Counted from the first letter of the stretch, positions 8,107 through 15,579 are shown. The stretch is DNA of 25,000 bases from Symbiodinium natans (GCA_905221605.1 CAJNDS010002405.1:1-25000); one strand, 5' to 3'. A program made the numbers and translations. The notes: generated by a model not told the origin, from the letters alone.

Positions 8107-8283
8107 TAGGCAGGGGTTGTATGTGTGCCCCAATCATCGGGTTTATCAAGAGCTATGGGCTGCGCACTTCGATTAGCACATGGCCCATCAATCCTCGGGA
8201 GTTTTTTGGTGTGCAAGGGTGGGCAGAAACATGTCGACCCCTAAGTTTTGCCTTGGCTTAGCACATGTTTCGCTCCTGTTGAA

Positions 8284-8470
8284 TCGCCCCCCCCCCCCCC
8301 CCTCAGGTCCCTCCCCGAATCTTGAACACCCGAAGCCCTAAACCCTTAACCCTTAACCCTTAACCCTTAACCCTACCTAAACCCTACACCCTTAACCCTT
8401 AACCCCAGGCCCTAAAACCCTAAACCCTACACCCTAAACCCTTAACCCTTGAACCCTAAACCCTAAACGG
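8284..8470. repeat. C-run followed by CCCTTAA and CCCTAAA array
   Basis: A C-run at about 8286-8302 precedes an array from 8333. A block at 8341-8373 uses the variant CCCTTAA. The array stops beside the acceptor ACGGTAG at 8473. Confidence 0.9.
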
Positions 8471-8473
8471 TAG

Positions 8474-8553
8474 CTGTGGAAGAAAGGCTCGGCCGGCCTT
8501 TGGTGCCTTGCCTCAAAGGCTCGCAGGGCCACCACAGCCCGTTTTGGGGCTTG
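8474..8553 (+). CDS. Candidate exon (chain D, exon 6)
   Basis: The frame from 8474 reads LWKKGSAGLWCLASKARRAT and then TARFGA plus two bases. The donor GTTTGTTTAGGG begins at 8554 and runs into degenerate TTTAGGG units to 8652. The exon is clearly coding in style. The product is unknown. Confidence 0.55.
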
Positions 8554-8858
8554 GTTTGTTTAGGGTGTAGGGTTTGGGGTTTAGGGTTTGGGGTTTAGGG
8601 TTTAGGGTTTCGGGGTTTAGGGTTTAGGGTTTGGGGTTTAGGGTTTCGGGTTCATTGTGGCTCCCGGGCCTGGGGAGGGTATTTGTGGCAAGTGTTGGGG
8701 GGGCTTTAAGGGGAGTTGAAGGTTTAGGGCTTTTACGGGGGAGGGGGTGGAGTTTGAAGTTTCTTTTTGAAGTTCTGTCAAAAGATCCAAACCCAAACCG
8801 AAACCGTTTCGGCCCACACTCTACGGATAAATTAGAGCATACATTTTCCGCAAGAAGA

Positions 8859-8869
8859 CCGTAGCCATT
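8859..8869 (+). other. Possible relict spliced leader (5' part)
   Basis: CCGTAGCCATT equals 11 bases at the 5' end of the dinoflagellate spliced leader. It breaks off into AAACGCCCTACCC, a degenerate telomeric array. It is short, so chance remains possible. Confidence 0.35.
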
Positions 8870-8925
8870 AAACGCCCTACCCTAGGCCCTACACCCTAAA
8901 CTCCAAACTCTCTCCCAACGAAATT

Positions 8926-8994
8926 CGGGAAGGATCGGCTGGTACATCCTCGCCCTGGGATGCCCGGCACGTGCTCATCCAAGACATTGAGGGG
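8926..8994 (+). CDS. Possible exon, frame undecided
   Basis: Between a degenerate CCCTAAA array (8876-8912) and GGGGTTTAGG (8993), one frame reads EIREGSAGTSSPWDARHVLI and another DRLVHPRPGMPGTCSSK. It is flanked like the other exons, but I could not place it in the phase chain. Confidence 0.25.
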
Positions 8995-9104
8995 TTTAGG
9001 CCACTACAAGGAAGGAAAGGTCGTGTGAGAATCGTGCGGGGCACAGCGGCGTAGGGCCCCGCCGACCAGAGAGAGTCACCTGCGTAAAAGGTCCCCTACA
9101 TCTA

Positions 9105-9210
9105 TCTTCAGTGCCTATCCTAGGTAGGGTCTGTAGGGATATTACACATTTGTCCCTTTTTGGGTTCAAGAGGGTCATATTCTGAGAATGATTTTCGGAG
9201 GGTTTTTTAA
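9105..9210. repeat. Dispersed repeat, family B, copy
   Basis: GGGTTCAAGAGGGTCATATTC and the later AGGGTTTTTTAAAAACCATCC parallel 12167-12230 and in part 2139-2175. There is no coding signal. Confidence 0.6.
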
Positions 9211-9495
9211 AAACCATCCGAAGAAGGAAACCTGAGAGCAAGAAACAACCAACCCACTTCAACCTCAAACTCTGCCAGTGAGGAGGGCACGTGCAGTGCA
9301 AAGCGGTGGATTAAGGCTTGCTCTAGTCTTAAAAAAAGGAGGGTTGTGGAGGCTGTGGTGTTGATCTGCGCTGGTCTCCGACACAATTTTTGCTCCGAGA
9401 ACCTTAAAGCCCGGTGCACCCTAAACCCCAAATCCCGCTTTTCATGTATAGATTGCTGCTTTCTGTCGTCCGACCCTTCGGCAGTCTGCATGTGA
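9211..9495 (+). CDS. Open stretch without ATG, possible exon, strand uncertain
   Basis: The + frame is open from a TAA at 9208-9210 to a TGA at 9493-9495 and has no internal methionine until the last sense codon. It includes CSAKRWIKACSSLKKRRVVE and VVLICAGLRHNFCSENLK, a Cys/Lys-rich composition. The opposite strand is also open over nearly the same interval, so the strand is not certain. It lies between a family B repeat and foldback element M1 copy b. Confidence 0.3.
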   Translation, partial: KPSEEGNLRARNNQPTSTSNSASEEGTCSAKRWIKACSSLKKRRVVEAVVLICAGLRHNFCSENLKARCTLNPKSRFSCIDCCFLSSDPSAVCM

Positions 9496-9515
9496 TGAGG
9501 TTAACCTGAATGCTT

Positions 9516-9614
9516 GGGATGTTGCCCCCTTATACTAACAGTCCTTAATTGGGGTTTTCAGTACCCCCTCTGATCATCCCTATTAAGGACTGTTTGTAGA
9601 AGAGGGAACATCCC
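9516..9614. mobile_element. Miniature foldback element, family M1, copy b
   Basis: The left arm runs from GGGATGTTGCCCCCTTATAC through ACAGTCCTTAAT. It pairs with ATTAAGGACTGT followed by AGAGGGAACATCCC on the right. It is directly followed by a telomeric insertion at 9615-9642 and then a second copy of the element's end. Confidence 0.8.
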
Positions 9615-9642
9615 AACCCCAAACCCCAAACCCTAAACCCTA
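9615..9642. repeat. Telomeric insertion flanked by a duplicated element end
   Basis: About four CCCCAAA/CCCTAAA units lie between GAGGGAACATCCCA (9602-9615) and GAGGGGGAACATCCCA (9644-9659). Confidence 0.8.
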
Positions 9643-9773
9643 TGAGGGGGAACATCCCAGCAGTGCCAAGTCGAACTTCCTGCCGTTTCATTATGCTTGC
9701 ATCCATAGCCTGGTAGAGGTAGAGGTGGAGGTTCTCCGTGTTCTGGTGGGGCAGATGAGTTTGTGGATGCCTT

Positions 9774-10139
9774 AAACCCTGAACCCTAAACCCTAAACCC
9801 CCAAACTCCAAATCTTAAAGCCCGCCACCATCCTCGGACCCCCAAAACCCCTAAATCCTCAGCCCGAAACCCGAAAACCCCCCCATTTTTGTAAACACCA
9901 ATGCCCCAACCCCGAAACCCTAATTTTTTCTCAACCGCGGACCGCTTTTCAACCCGCCCAAACCCCGAACCTCCCAAACCCGATAACGCCTAGCATACAC
10001 CCGAAACCCTAGACCCCTAAACCCTAAACCCTAATCCGGAAAACCTAGACCTTGGACACTAGACCCGAGACCCTAAACCCTAAACCCCAATCCTTCCAAA
10101 CCCTAAACCCTAAACCCTAAACCCTAAACCCTAAACCCT
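9774..10139. repeat. Long degenerate CCCTAAA-type tract ending in a clean array
   Basis: The tract is highly mutated CCCTAAA/CCCGAAA/CCCCAAA sequence, cleaner from 10091. It ends against TTGTGTCTACCAG, the acceptor of the exon at 10154. Confidence 0.85.
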
Positions 10140-10153
10140 ATTGTGTCTACCAG

Positions 10154-10222
10154 CTTTGAGGTCCGCTGGCGCGAGCCCGAGGTGGTCGAGCACCAGGAGC
10201 CAGCTGTGCAAAAGCAGAGGGG
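10154..10222 (+). CDS. Candidate exon (chain D, exon 7)
   Basis: The acceptor TTGTGTCTACCAG ends at 10153. After one base the frame reads FEVRWREPEVVEHQEPAVQK and QR, then two bases. The donor at 10223 is a pure GTTTAGGG array of about eight units. This is one of the clearest cases of an exon held between a C-strand and a G-strand telomeric array. Confidence 0.65.
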
Positions 10223-10275
10223 GTTTAGGGTTTAGGGTTTAGGGTTTAGGGTTTAGGGTTTAGGGTTTAGGGTTT
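10223..10275. repeat. TTTAGGG array at a candidate 5' splice site
   Basis: About seven and a half perfect units start with GTTTAGGG directly after the exon. Confidence 0.95.
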
Positions 10276-10513
10276 AAGCAGTTGACTCCTCTTCCTCGGC
10301 CCAAACAGGTTTCCCTAGGCCAGGTGTTGGGTCGTACTCTGCCCTCGCCCCTCTCCCCCCCCTTCCCCTTAGGGTTTAGGGTTTAGGGTTTAGGGTTTCG
10401 GGTTTCGGGTTTAAGGCTTAGTATCAACGCATTTGCTGTTTGGTATCTTGACGTCCACTCAGATATCTTTTCTTGATTCGCGTGTGCTTACTCATGGTGA
10501 CGTGGGTGAATAG

Positions 10514-10542
10514 GAGAATTGTGACTCCTGAGAATCTGAGAG
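10514..10542 (+). CDS. Candidate 29-base exon (chain D, exon 8)
   Basis: It lies between GGGTGAATAG and GTTGCATG. One base, then nine codons (RIVTPENLR), then one base. A TTTAGGG array (10371-10420) precedes it within the intron. Confidence 0.35.
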
Positions 10543-10615
10543 GTTGCATGTGTGCCGTCCTCAAGCCGAAAACCTTGCCCTGACGCCTCTCCTGGCTTGT
10601 CCCAGCATGAGCGAT

Positions 10616-10820
10616 TAAACCCTGAGCCCTGTAAACCCGAAAACCCTGAACCCCAAACCCCAAACCCTAAAGCCCCAAGCCCTAAACCCCAAACCCCAAA
10701 CCCTAAAGGCCCAAGCCCAAAAGCCCCAAACCCTGAAGCCCCAAACCCTAAACCCCAAACCCTAAAGCCCCAAACCCCAAACCCGAGAAGCGGAAACCCT
10801 AAAGCCCCAAAGCCCCAAAC
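10616..10820. repeat. Degenerate CCCCAAA/CCCTAAA tract
   Basis: A Pro/Asn/Lys-coding open frame here is only the repeat read through. It leads to the acceptor CGAAGACAG at 10829. Confidence 0.9.
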
Positions 10821-10829
10821 CGAAGACAG

Positions 10830-10921
10830 GAGCCCGAGGAAGAGAACCAGCCAAACGCTTCATCCTTGCCATCTGGCGCCTGGCCCTCGCCAGCGTACCA
10901 CTACCAGGCCCCATGGGAGCG
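10830..10921 (+). CDS. Candidate exon (chain D, exon 9)
   Basis: Two bases after the acceptor, the frame reads ARGREPAKRFILAIWRLALA and SVPLPGPMGA. It needs a GC donor (GCTTAGGGG) at 10922, itself telomeric; otherwise it meets TAG. A second open frame (EPEEENQPNASSLPSGAWPS) would use a later GT in the same array. The choice depends on phase. Confidence 0.45.
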
Positions 10922-11085
10922 GCTTAGGGGTTTAGGGTTTAGGGGTTTAGGGTTTAGGGTTTAGGGTTTAGGGTTTGGGGCGAATTGCGGATATCCTGTC
11001 GGGCTTCCGGCTGGGGCTTGGGGTCATTCAGCTGTGGGCGCCGGAAAAACTTCTACTCGAAAGCATGGCCAGCATTCTTGTGAAG

Positions 11086-11176
11086 ACCCTAAACCCTAAA
11101 CCCTAAACCCTAAACCCTAAACCCTAAACCCTAAACCCTAAACCCTAAACCCTAAACCCCAAACCCTAAACCCTAA
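11086..11176. repeat. CCCTAAA array
   Basis: About 13 units, nearly perfect. They are followed by a segment shared with 15443-15575. Confidence 0.95.
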
Positions 11177-11177
11177 G

Positions 11178-11352
11178 CAACCCTAAACTCCCTAAGCCCT
11201 AAATCCCAAACCCTACGCCGAATCGAGACGTGTACCAGGCAAAGCCCTGGACTCTAAACCCCACGCCCCAAACCCCAAACCCCAAACCCCAAACCCCAAA
11301 CCCCAAACCCCAAACCCCAAACCCCAAACCCCAAACCCCAAACCCCAAACCC
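11178..11352. repeat. Duplicated telomere-containing segment, copy 1, with (CCCCAAA)n
   Basis: CAACCCTAAAC, then CGAATCGAGACGTG and ACCAGGC.AAGCCCTGGA, match 15443-15535. The right part holds about 13 units of the variant CCCCAAA (11259-11349). Confidence 0.85.
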
Positions 11353-11433
11353 TAAACCCTAAACCCTAAACCCTAAACCCTAAGCCCTAAGCCCTAAACC
11401 CTAAACCCAAGTTAAACATCTGGAGTCTGCAAG

Positions 11434-11494
11434 AAGTTGTTCCTCCGTGGCAGACGCCGCAACGGTACATGGAAGCTAGGCGCCCTCCTTGAAG
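11434..11494 (+). CDS. Candidate exon (chain D, exon 10)
   Basis: The acceptor GAGTCTGCAAG is followed by KLFLRGRRRNGTWKLGALLE plus one base. The donor at 11495 is GTTCATGGGTTTTTAGGG, leading into TTTAGGG units to 11552. The 11-mer GAAGGTTCATG spanning the junction recurs at 17215, 18101 and 18142. Confidence 0.6.
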
Positions 11495-11552
11495 GTTCAT
11501 GGGTTTTTAGGGTTTAGGGTTTAGGGCTTAGGGTTTAGGGTTTAGGGCTTAG

Positions 11553-11642
11553 TCAGAACGATCTTCTCTTCAATCCAGTGCTACACGTGTCACCTCACGG
11601 CCCATGAGCTTTCAGTCTTCCTCAAACCTCTTCACACACCGG
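11553..11642 (+). CDS. Candidate exon entered from a telomeric acceptor (chain D, exon 11)
   Basis: The sequence upstream is TTTAGGGCTTAG, so the AG acceptor is part of the repeat. Two bases then lead into VRTIFSSIQCYTCHLTAHEL and SVFLKPLHTP. The donor at 11643 is GTTTAGGG in a 12-unit array. CYTCH is a CxxC-type motif, but the family is not recognised. Confidence 0.6.
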
Positions 11643-11731
11643 GTTTAGGGTTTAGGGTTTAGGGTTTAGGGTTTAGGGTTTAGGGTTTAGGGTTTAGGGT
11701 TTAGGGTTTAGGGTTTAGGGTTTAGGGTTAG
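11643..11731. repeat. TTTAGGG array filling a whole candidate intron
   Basis: About 12 perfect units run from the donor GTTTAGGG at 11643 to the acceptor AGGGTTAG at 11731. The 89-base interval between the two exons is telomeric repeat only. Confidence 0.95.
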
Positions 11732-11828
11732 CCAAAGTTGGTGTGGACCAGGCCGAGGCCCAGAGCGACTGGTGGGGCTCGCGTGCCTGGGATGGTCGGC
11801 GACTCAAGCACTTCAGGGGCGCTTCCAG
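11732..11828 (+). CDS. Candidate exon, Trp-rich (chain D, exon 12)
   Basis: After CC the frame reads KVGVDQAEAQSDWWGSRAWD and GRRLKHFRGAS plus two bases. The donor GTTTAGGG at 11829 starts another array. Both flanking introns begin with telomeric repeat. Confidence 0.65.
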
Positions 11829-11935
11829 GTTTAGGGTTTAGGGTTTAGGGTTTAGGGTTTAGGGTTTAGGGTTTAGGGTTTGGGGTTTAGGGTTTGGGGT
11901 TTAGGGTTTGGGGATTAGGGCTTAGGGTGCACGGT
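11829..11935. repeat. TTTAGGG array with TTTGGGG variants
   Basis: About 15 units; the right third alternates TTTAGGG and TTTGGGG. Confidence 0.95.
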
Positions 11936-11958
11936 TGAGGGGCTATTAAACGGCCCTT

Positions 11959-12089
11959 TACTTAGTAGCTGAATAAGTACGCTTTGCACTGTTTGGGATT
12001 CTATAGTTCCCTACAGCACTAGCACTGAAAGTGCAAACTCTTTTGTGGGGGGGGGGGGGTGGGGGGCTTATGTGTTCAGCAACTAAGTA
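11959..12089. mobile_element. Foldback element with G-run in one arm
   Basis: CTTAGTAGCTGAATAAG and GCTTTGCACT on the left pair with AGTGCAAACT and CTTATGTGTTCAGCAACTAAG on the right. A G-rich run (about 12045-12066) sits inside the right arm only. Confidence 0.7.
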
Positions 12090-12109
12090 TACCCGACAGC
12101 CCCTTAGCA

Positions 12110-12245
12110 AGGCCCTTTGTAGAGTTGATTGTGGGGATTGTGAGACCTCATCGCCAATTCCTTATCGGGTTCAAGAAGGTCATGTCTAGAATATAATTTC
12201 CTAGGGTTTGAAGGGCCATCCTCGTCTATGATACCCTATAAGCCC
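12110..12245. repeat. Dispersed repeat, family B, copy
   Basis: It carries CTTTGTAGAGTTGATTGTGG, GGGTTCAAGAAGGTCATG and GGGCCATCCTCG. Relatives are at 2139-2215 and 9166-9225. Confidence 0.65.
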
Positions 12246-12542
12246 TTAAACCGGGCATGGAAATAGCCTAGGACGGGGGGTAGGCCCTTATTTCCTTTTT
12301 TTAGTGGTTCCCTTAGAATCCCCTTAAAACCAAAAAGGGCACCCTTTTTATTCCTAGGTTACTCTTAGGGTTTTCAGGGTGTGGAGCTTAGTGAGATCAG
12401 GCTTCTGACACCCCAGAAGCCCGTTCATTGCGGAATCTTCCTATAAATCAGGGTGTAGGGTTTAGGGTTTAGGGTGGGGTCAAAAGGGTTTAGGGTATGT
12501 TAGGATCCCAATCACAATTCAAAGAATATTCCCCATGCAAAG
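12246..12542. other. Intronic interval without accepted exon
   Basis: It contains a segment similar to 16320-16360 (GGGCACCC..., CCTAGGTTACTC) and short TTTAGGG units at 12458-12497. Confidence 0.4.
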
Positions 12543-12637
12543 GGTTATTGGTTCCGGGGTTTACCAAGAGGGCAATCGCGCATGTCTCAAGCGCTGTGGA
12601 AGCACATTTCTTGCTTCGCAGCTCTACAAACTTTATA
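12543..12637 (+). CDS. Candidate exon (chain D, exon 13)
   Basis: After CATGCAAAG and one base the frame reads VIGSGVYQEGNRACLKRCGS and TFLASQLYKLY. The donor GTTTGGAG is at 12638; GTTTAGG at 12652 is an alternative. It agrees in phase with exons 12 and 14. The product is not recognised. Confidence 0.55.
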
Positions 12638-12680
12638 GTTTGGAGTTTAAGGTTTAGGTTTTGGGGTTTGGGGTGTCAAG

Positions 12681-12796
12681 GTCGTTTCAAAGCAGCCGCT
12701 CTCCAAGGCTACTCGCGCGATGGCTGGGGTGACACCTGGTCAACGTCTTGGCCAGCTGGCCCAGTGAAGCAACTTGTTGTGTGGGAGGTTGCTGCT
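12681..12796 (+). CDS. Candidate exon, Trp-rich (chain D, exon 14)
   Basis: Two bases after the acceptor GTGTCAAG, the frame reads RFKAAALQGYSRDGWGDTWS and then TSWPAGPVKQLVVWEVAA. The donor GTAAATCAGG begins at 12797. A CCCTAAA array follows at 12817-12855. This is the last exon I can join to the chain before the tandem-repeat block. Confidence 0.6.
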
Positions 12797-12888
12797 GTAA
12801 ATCAGGGTCTAGGGTACCCTAAACCCTAAAGTCTAACCCTAAACCCTAAACCCTCTCTTTCATATAATAAACCCTCTCTTTCATATAA

Positions 12889-13440
12889 TAATTTAAACCT
12901 TAATGGGGAACGTGGCCATTGGCAAAAAAACCGTGGCCATTGGCAAAAAAGCCGTGGCCATTGGCAAAAAAGCCGTGGCCATTGGCAAATTCGCCAATGG
13001 CCACGGGAAAGTTGCAAATGGCCACGGCTTTTTTGCCAATGGCCACCAATGTCATTAAGGTTGGTCGCCAAAATGGGTTTTTCAAACCCAATTCGCACAA
13101 AATGCCCCCCAACCTTAATGAGGAACGTGGCCATTGGCCAAAAAGCCGTGGCCATTGGCAACTTTTCGGGCTTTTTGCCAATGGCCACGGCTTTTTTGCC
13201 AATGGCCACGTTCCCCATTAAGGTTGGGGCCCAACCTTAATGGGGAACGTGGCCATTGGCAAAAAAGCCGTGGCCATTGCAAGTGGCATTTGCCAATGGC
13301 CACGGCTTTTTTGCCAATGGCCACGGCTTTTTTGCCAATGGCCACGGCTTTTCTGCCAATGGCCACGGCTTTTTTGCCAAGTGGCCACGGCTTTTTTTGC
13401 CAATGGCCACGGCTTTTTTGCCAATGGCCACGGCTTTTCC
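12889..13440. repeat. Foldback satellite of GTGGCCATTGGCAAAAAAGCC units
   Basis: A 21-bp unit occurs in both orientations. Blocks are bounded by AACCTTAATGGGGAACGTGG and its inverse, so there are three adjacent foldback blocks (about 12896-13060, 13111-13227 and 13231-13440). A near-perfect ~48-bp palindrome is centred at 13229. The unit length is a multiple of three, so frames reading KKPWPLA or its antisense stay open on both strands. I do not accept these as genes. Confidence 0.9.
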
Positions 13441-13600
13441 CCCCCCACCCCCCACCCCCCCCCCCCCCCCACCCCCCCACCCCCACCCCCCCCCCCCCCC
13501 CCCCCACCCCCCCCCACCCCCCCAGCCCCTCGTTTCCCCCCCCACCCCCCCAACCCAACCCCCCCCAACCCCACCCCCCTTCCCCCCCCCATGCCCCCCA
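13437..13600. repeat. Poly-C rich tract
   Basis: Long C-runs are broken by single A or T. Proline-rich and glycine-rich frames here are composition effects. Confidence 0.95.
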
Positions 13601-13769
13601 TTCCCTCTTCTGGCCCAGACCCCCATTCTGGGCTTGAAAACCTGGGTCTGGGCCAGATCAAGATGAAGGCCTTGCGGGGCCGGGCAACGCGGCAGCCCCT
13701 TCTCAGTGTTTTCCATCTTGGGTGGTCCGAGGGTGGGGTGGGGAAAAGCAACTTCCGGACCCCCATTCT

Positions 13770-14180
13770 GGGGTTGGAGCACGAAGGGAGGGGACATACG
13801 ACAAACCTCTAAAATAAACCCGTACATTTCTCAATTTTTTTGGATTCTCTGCAAGCAGAAGAAAAGGGACATACGACAAAGCCGACGAGCACGAAGGGAG
13901 GGGACATACGACAAACCTCTGAAAATAAAACCTCAGTTTCTTAATTCTTGGGATTCTCTGCAAGCAGACAAAGAGGGACATACAACAAAGCCGACGAGCA
14001 CGAAGGGAGGCGACATACGACAAAATCTAAGAGCACGAAGGGAGGGGACGTACGACAAAACTGTAGACCTCTCATCAAACCCTACGAGCATGAAGGGAGG
14101 GACATACGACAAACCCTACGAGCACGAAGAGAGGGGACATACGATAAACCTCTAGGCCTCTCATCAAACCCTACGAGCAG
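13770..14180. repeat. Tandem repeat of GAGCACGAAGGGAGG / GGACATACGACAAA
   Basis: At least eight copies of GGGACATACGACAAA or close variants are seen, some with an added spacer ending GGATTCTCTGCAAGCAGA. A last spacer-like piece reappears at 14920-14950. A 238-residue + frame from 13948 reads through this block and the next and is more likely repeat than gene. Confidence 0.85.
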
Positions 14181-14304
14181 GAGCCAACATGAGGCGAGGT
14201 CACCGGGGCACTCTCTGGAAAGCAACCATGTGGAAGCCAGGCAGCTTAAAGTGTGCCAAACACAACCAACAAGACGGCCAAAAATAGGCAGGGTCACCGG
14301 GGAA

Positions 14305-14613
14305 AACGAACACGAGCAAAGTGAATATGAGCAGAAAGAGAACGAATACGAGCAGACTGACGTCGAGCAGAGAGAGAACGAATACGAGCAGAATGAATAC
14401 GAGCAGAAAGAGAATGAGTACGAGCAGACTCAGTACGAGCAGAAAGACAGCGAAAACGAGCGGACTGAAATCGAGCAGAGAGCGTGCAGAAAAAGCACGA
14501 ATACGAGCAGAAAGAGAACGAACACGAGCAAAATGAATATGAGCAGAAAGAGAACGAATACGAGCAGAATGATTACGAGCAGAGAGAGAACGGAGACGAG
14601 CAGACTGAAATCG

Positions 14614-14649
<36 letters not shown>

Positions 14650-14878
14650 ATACGAACTGAATGAATACGAGAAGAAAAACAACGAAAACGAGCGGACTGA
14701 AATCGAGCAGAGAGAGAACGAATACGAGCAGAATGAATACGAGCAGAACGAGAACGAACACGAGACGAGCAGGTCAGAAAAAGAACGAATACGAGCAGAA
14801 TGAATACGAGCAGAAAGAAACGCATACGAGCAGAATGGAAACCAAGCAGAATGACAAAAAACACGAGCAGAATGAATA
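14305..14878. repeat. Purine-rich 15/21-bp repeat (AATACGAGCAGAAAGAGAACG type)
   Basis: The + strand is almost all A and G with scattered C and T. It reads NEYEQKE-type repeats in one frame and SRKRTNT-type in another, while the antisense reads LLVFVLSLL-type. A (GA)n run sits at 14618-14646. There is no start context or flanking coding signal. Confidence 0.85.
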
Positions 14879-14971
14879 AATGAGGTCGGAGGACAGGGCT
14901 TGCTGAGGAAAATGAGAACTTTATATTTCTTAATGTTTTGGGATTCTCTGGGTGGGTGGGTTTTTTTCTAG

Positions 14972-15016
14972 AGTCCAGACAGCGGCTCTACTAGAGATTG
15001 CTCGACCCAGAGCTGC
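14972..15016 (+). CDS. Possible exon after strong acceptor
   Basis: TTTTTTTCTAG ends at 14971. One frame reads VQTAALLEIARPRAAE up to a CCCTAAA array (15017-15074). No GT donor lies before the array, so a GC or GA donor would be needed. Confidence 0.25.
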
Positions 15017-15108
15017 TGAACCCTAAACCCTAAACCCTAAACCCTAAACCCTAAACCCTAAACCCTAAACCCCCGGCTTGACTTTTGAAAGCCCTAGAAA
15101 CCTGAAAG

Positions 15109-15157
15109 CCGAAAAGCGACCGCATAAGCCCTGGAACATGTTGAACAGCGGGGCTCA
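15109..15157 (+). CDS. Candidate exon with canonical donor
   Basis: After AACCTGAAAG and two bases the frame reads EKRPHKPWNMLNSGA plus CA. The donor is GTGAGTGATG. It lies right of a CCCTAAA array and left of TTTAGGG units at 15207-15263. Confidence 0.45.
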
Positions 15158-15298
15158 GTGAGTGATGAAACAGTTTGGCGTTTAGGGGAGGGCGTTCTGT
15201 TTGATTTAAGGTTTAGGGTTTAGGGTTTAGGGTTGTTGCAAAAAGGGTGTAGGGTTTAGGGTTACCTAAGCTTTCTAATATATCCGTATGCTTTCTAG

Positions 15299-15441
15299 CT
15301 ACCCTTTCCACGCGTCAGCATTGCTTCCAGGGACTTCCACAGCCCGGCTCGGCATCGGTGCTCCACCCTCTGCCCTTGTGCCAAATCACACTGCGCGCCC
15401 CTCACATCTACCGTGCCAAGCCCAAAGTCAACAAGAGCTAC
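15299..15441 (+). CDS. Candidate exon, frame by phase
   Basis: The acceptor ATGCTTTCTAG ends at 15298. In phase with 15109-15157 the frame reads YPFHASALLPGTSTARLGIG and on to SQQELR. The donor GTGCAACCC begins at 15442. A second frame reads SVLHPLPLCQITLRAPHIYR and ends in CAACCCTAA, with the stop inside a telomeric unit. Confidence 0.4.
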
Positions 15442-15442
15442 G

Positions 15443-15579
15443 TGCAACCCTAAACGCCCTAAGCCCTACAATCCCAAGCCCTACACCGACGCAACGAATC
15501 GAGACGTGCACCAGGCGAAGCCCTGGACCCTAAACCCTAAGCCCCCCTAAACCCCAAACCCCAAACCCTAAACCCTAAA
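15443..15579. repeat. Duplicated telomere-containing segment, copy 2
   Basis: It matches 11178-11290, including CGAATCGAGACGTG and CCAGGC.AAGCCCTGGA, with the flanking degenerate CCCTAAA units in the same order. Confidence 0.8.

Noticed and set aside
10552-10935. A 127-residue Pro/Asn/Lys-rich + frame
   Set aside because: Its first two thirds are degenerate CCCCAAA/CCCTAAA sequence; only the last part (10830-10921) is kept as an exon candidate, in another frame.
12826-13827. Frames rich in KKPWPLA, Pro or Gly
   Set aside because: They come from the 21-bp satellite and the poly-C tract and are open on both strands.
13948-14664. A 238-residue Glu/Gln/Asn-rich + frame
   Set aside because: It spans two unrelated tandem repeats, has no splice or start context, and alternative frames and the antisense are equally open.
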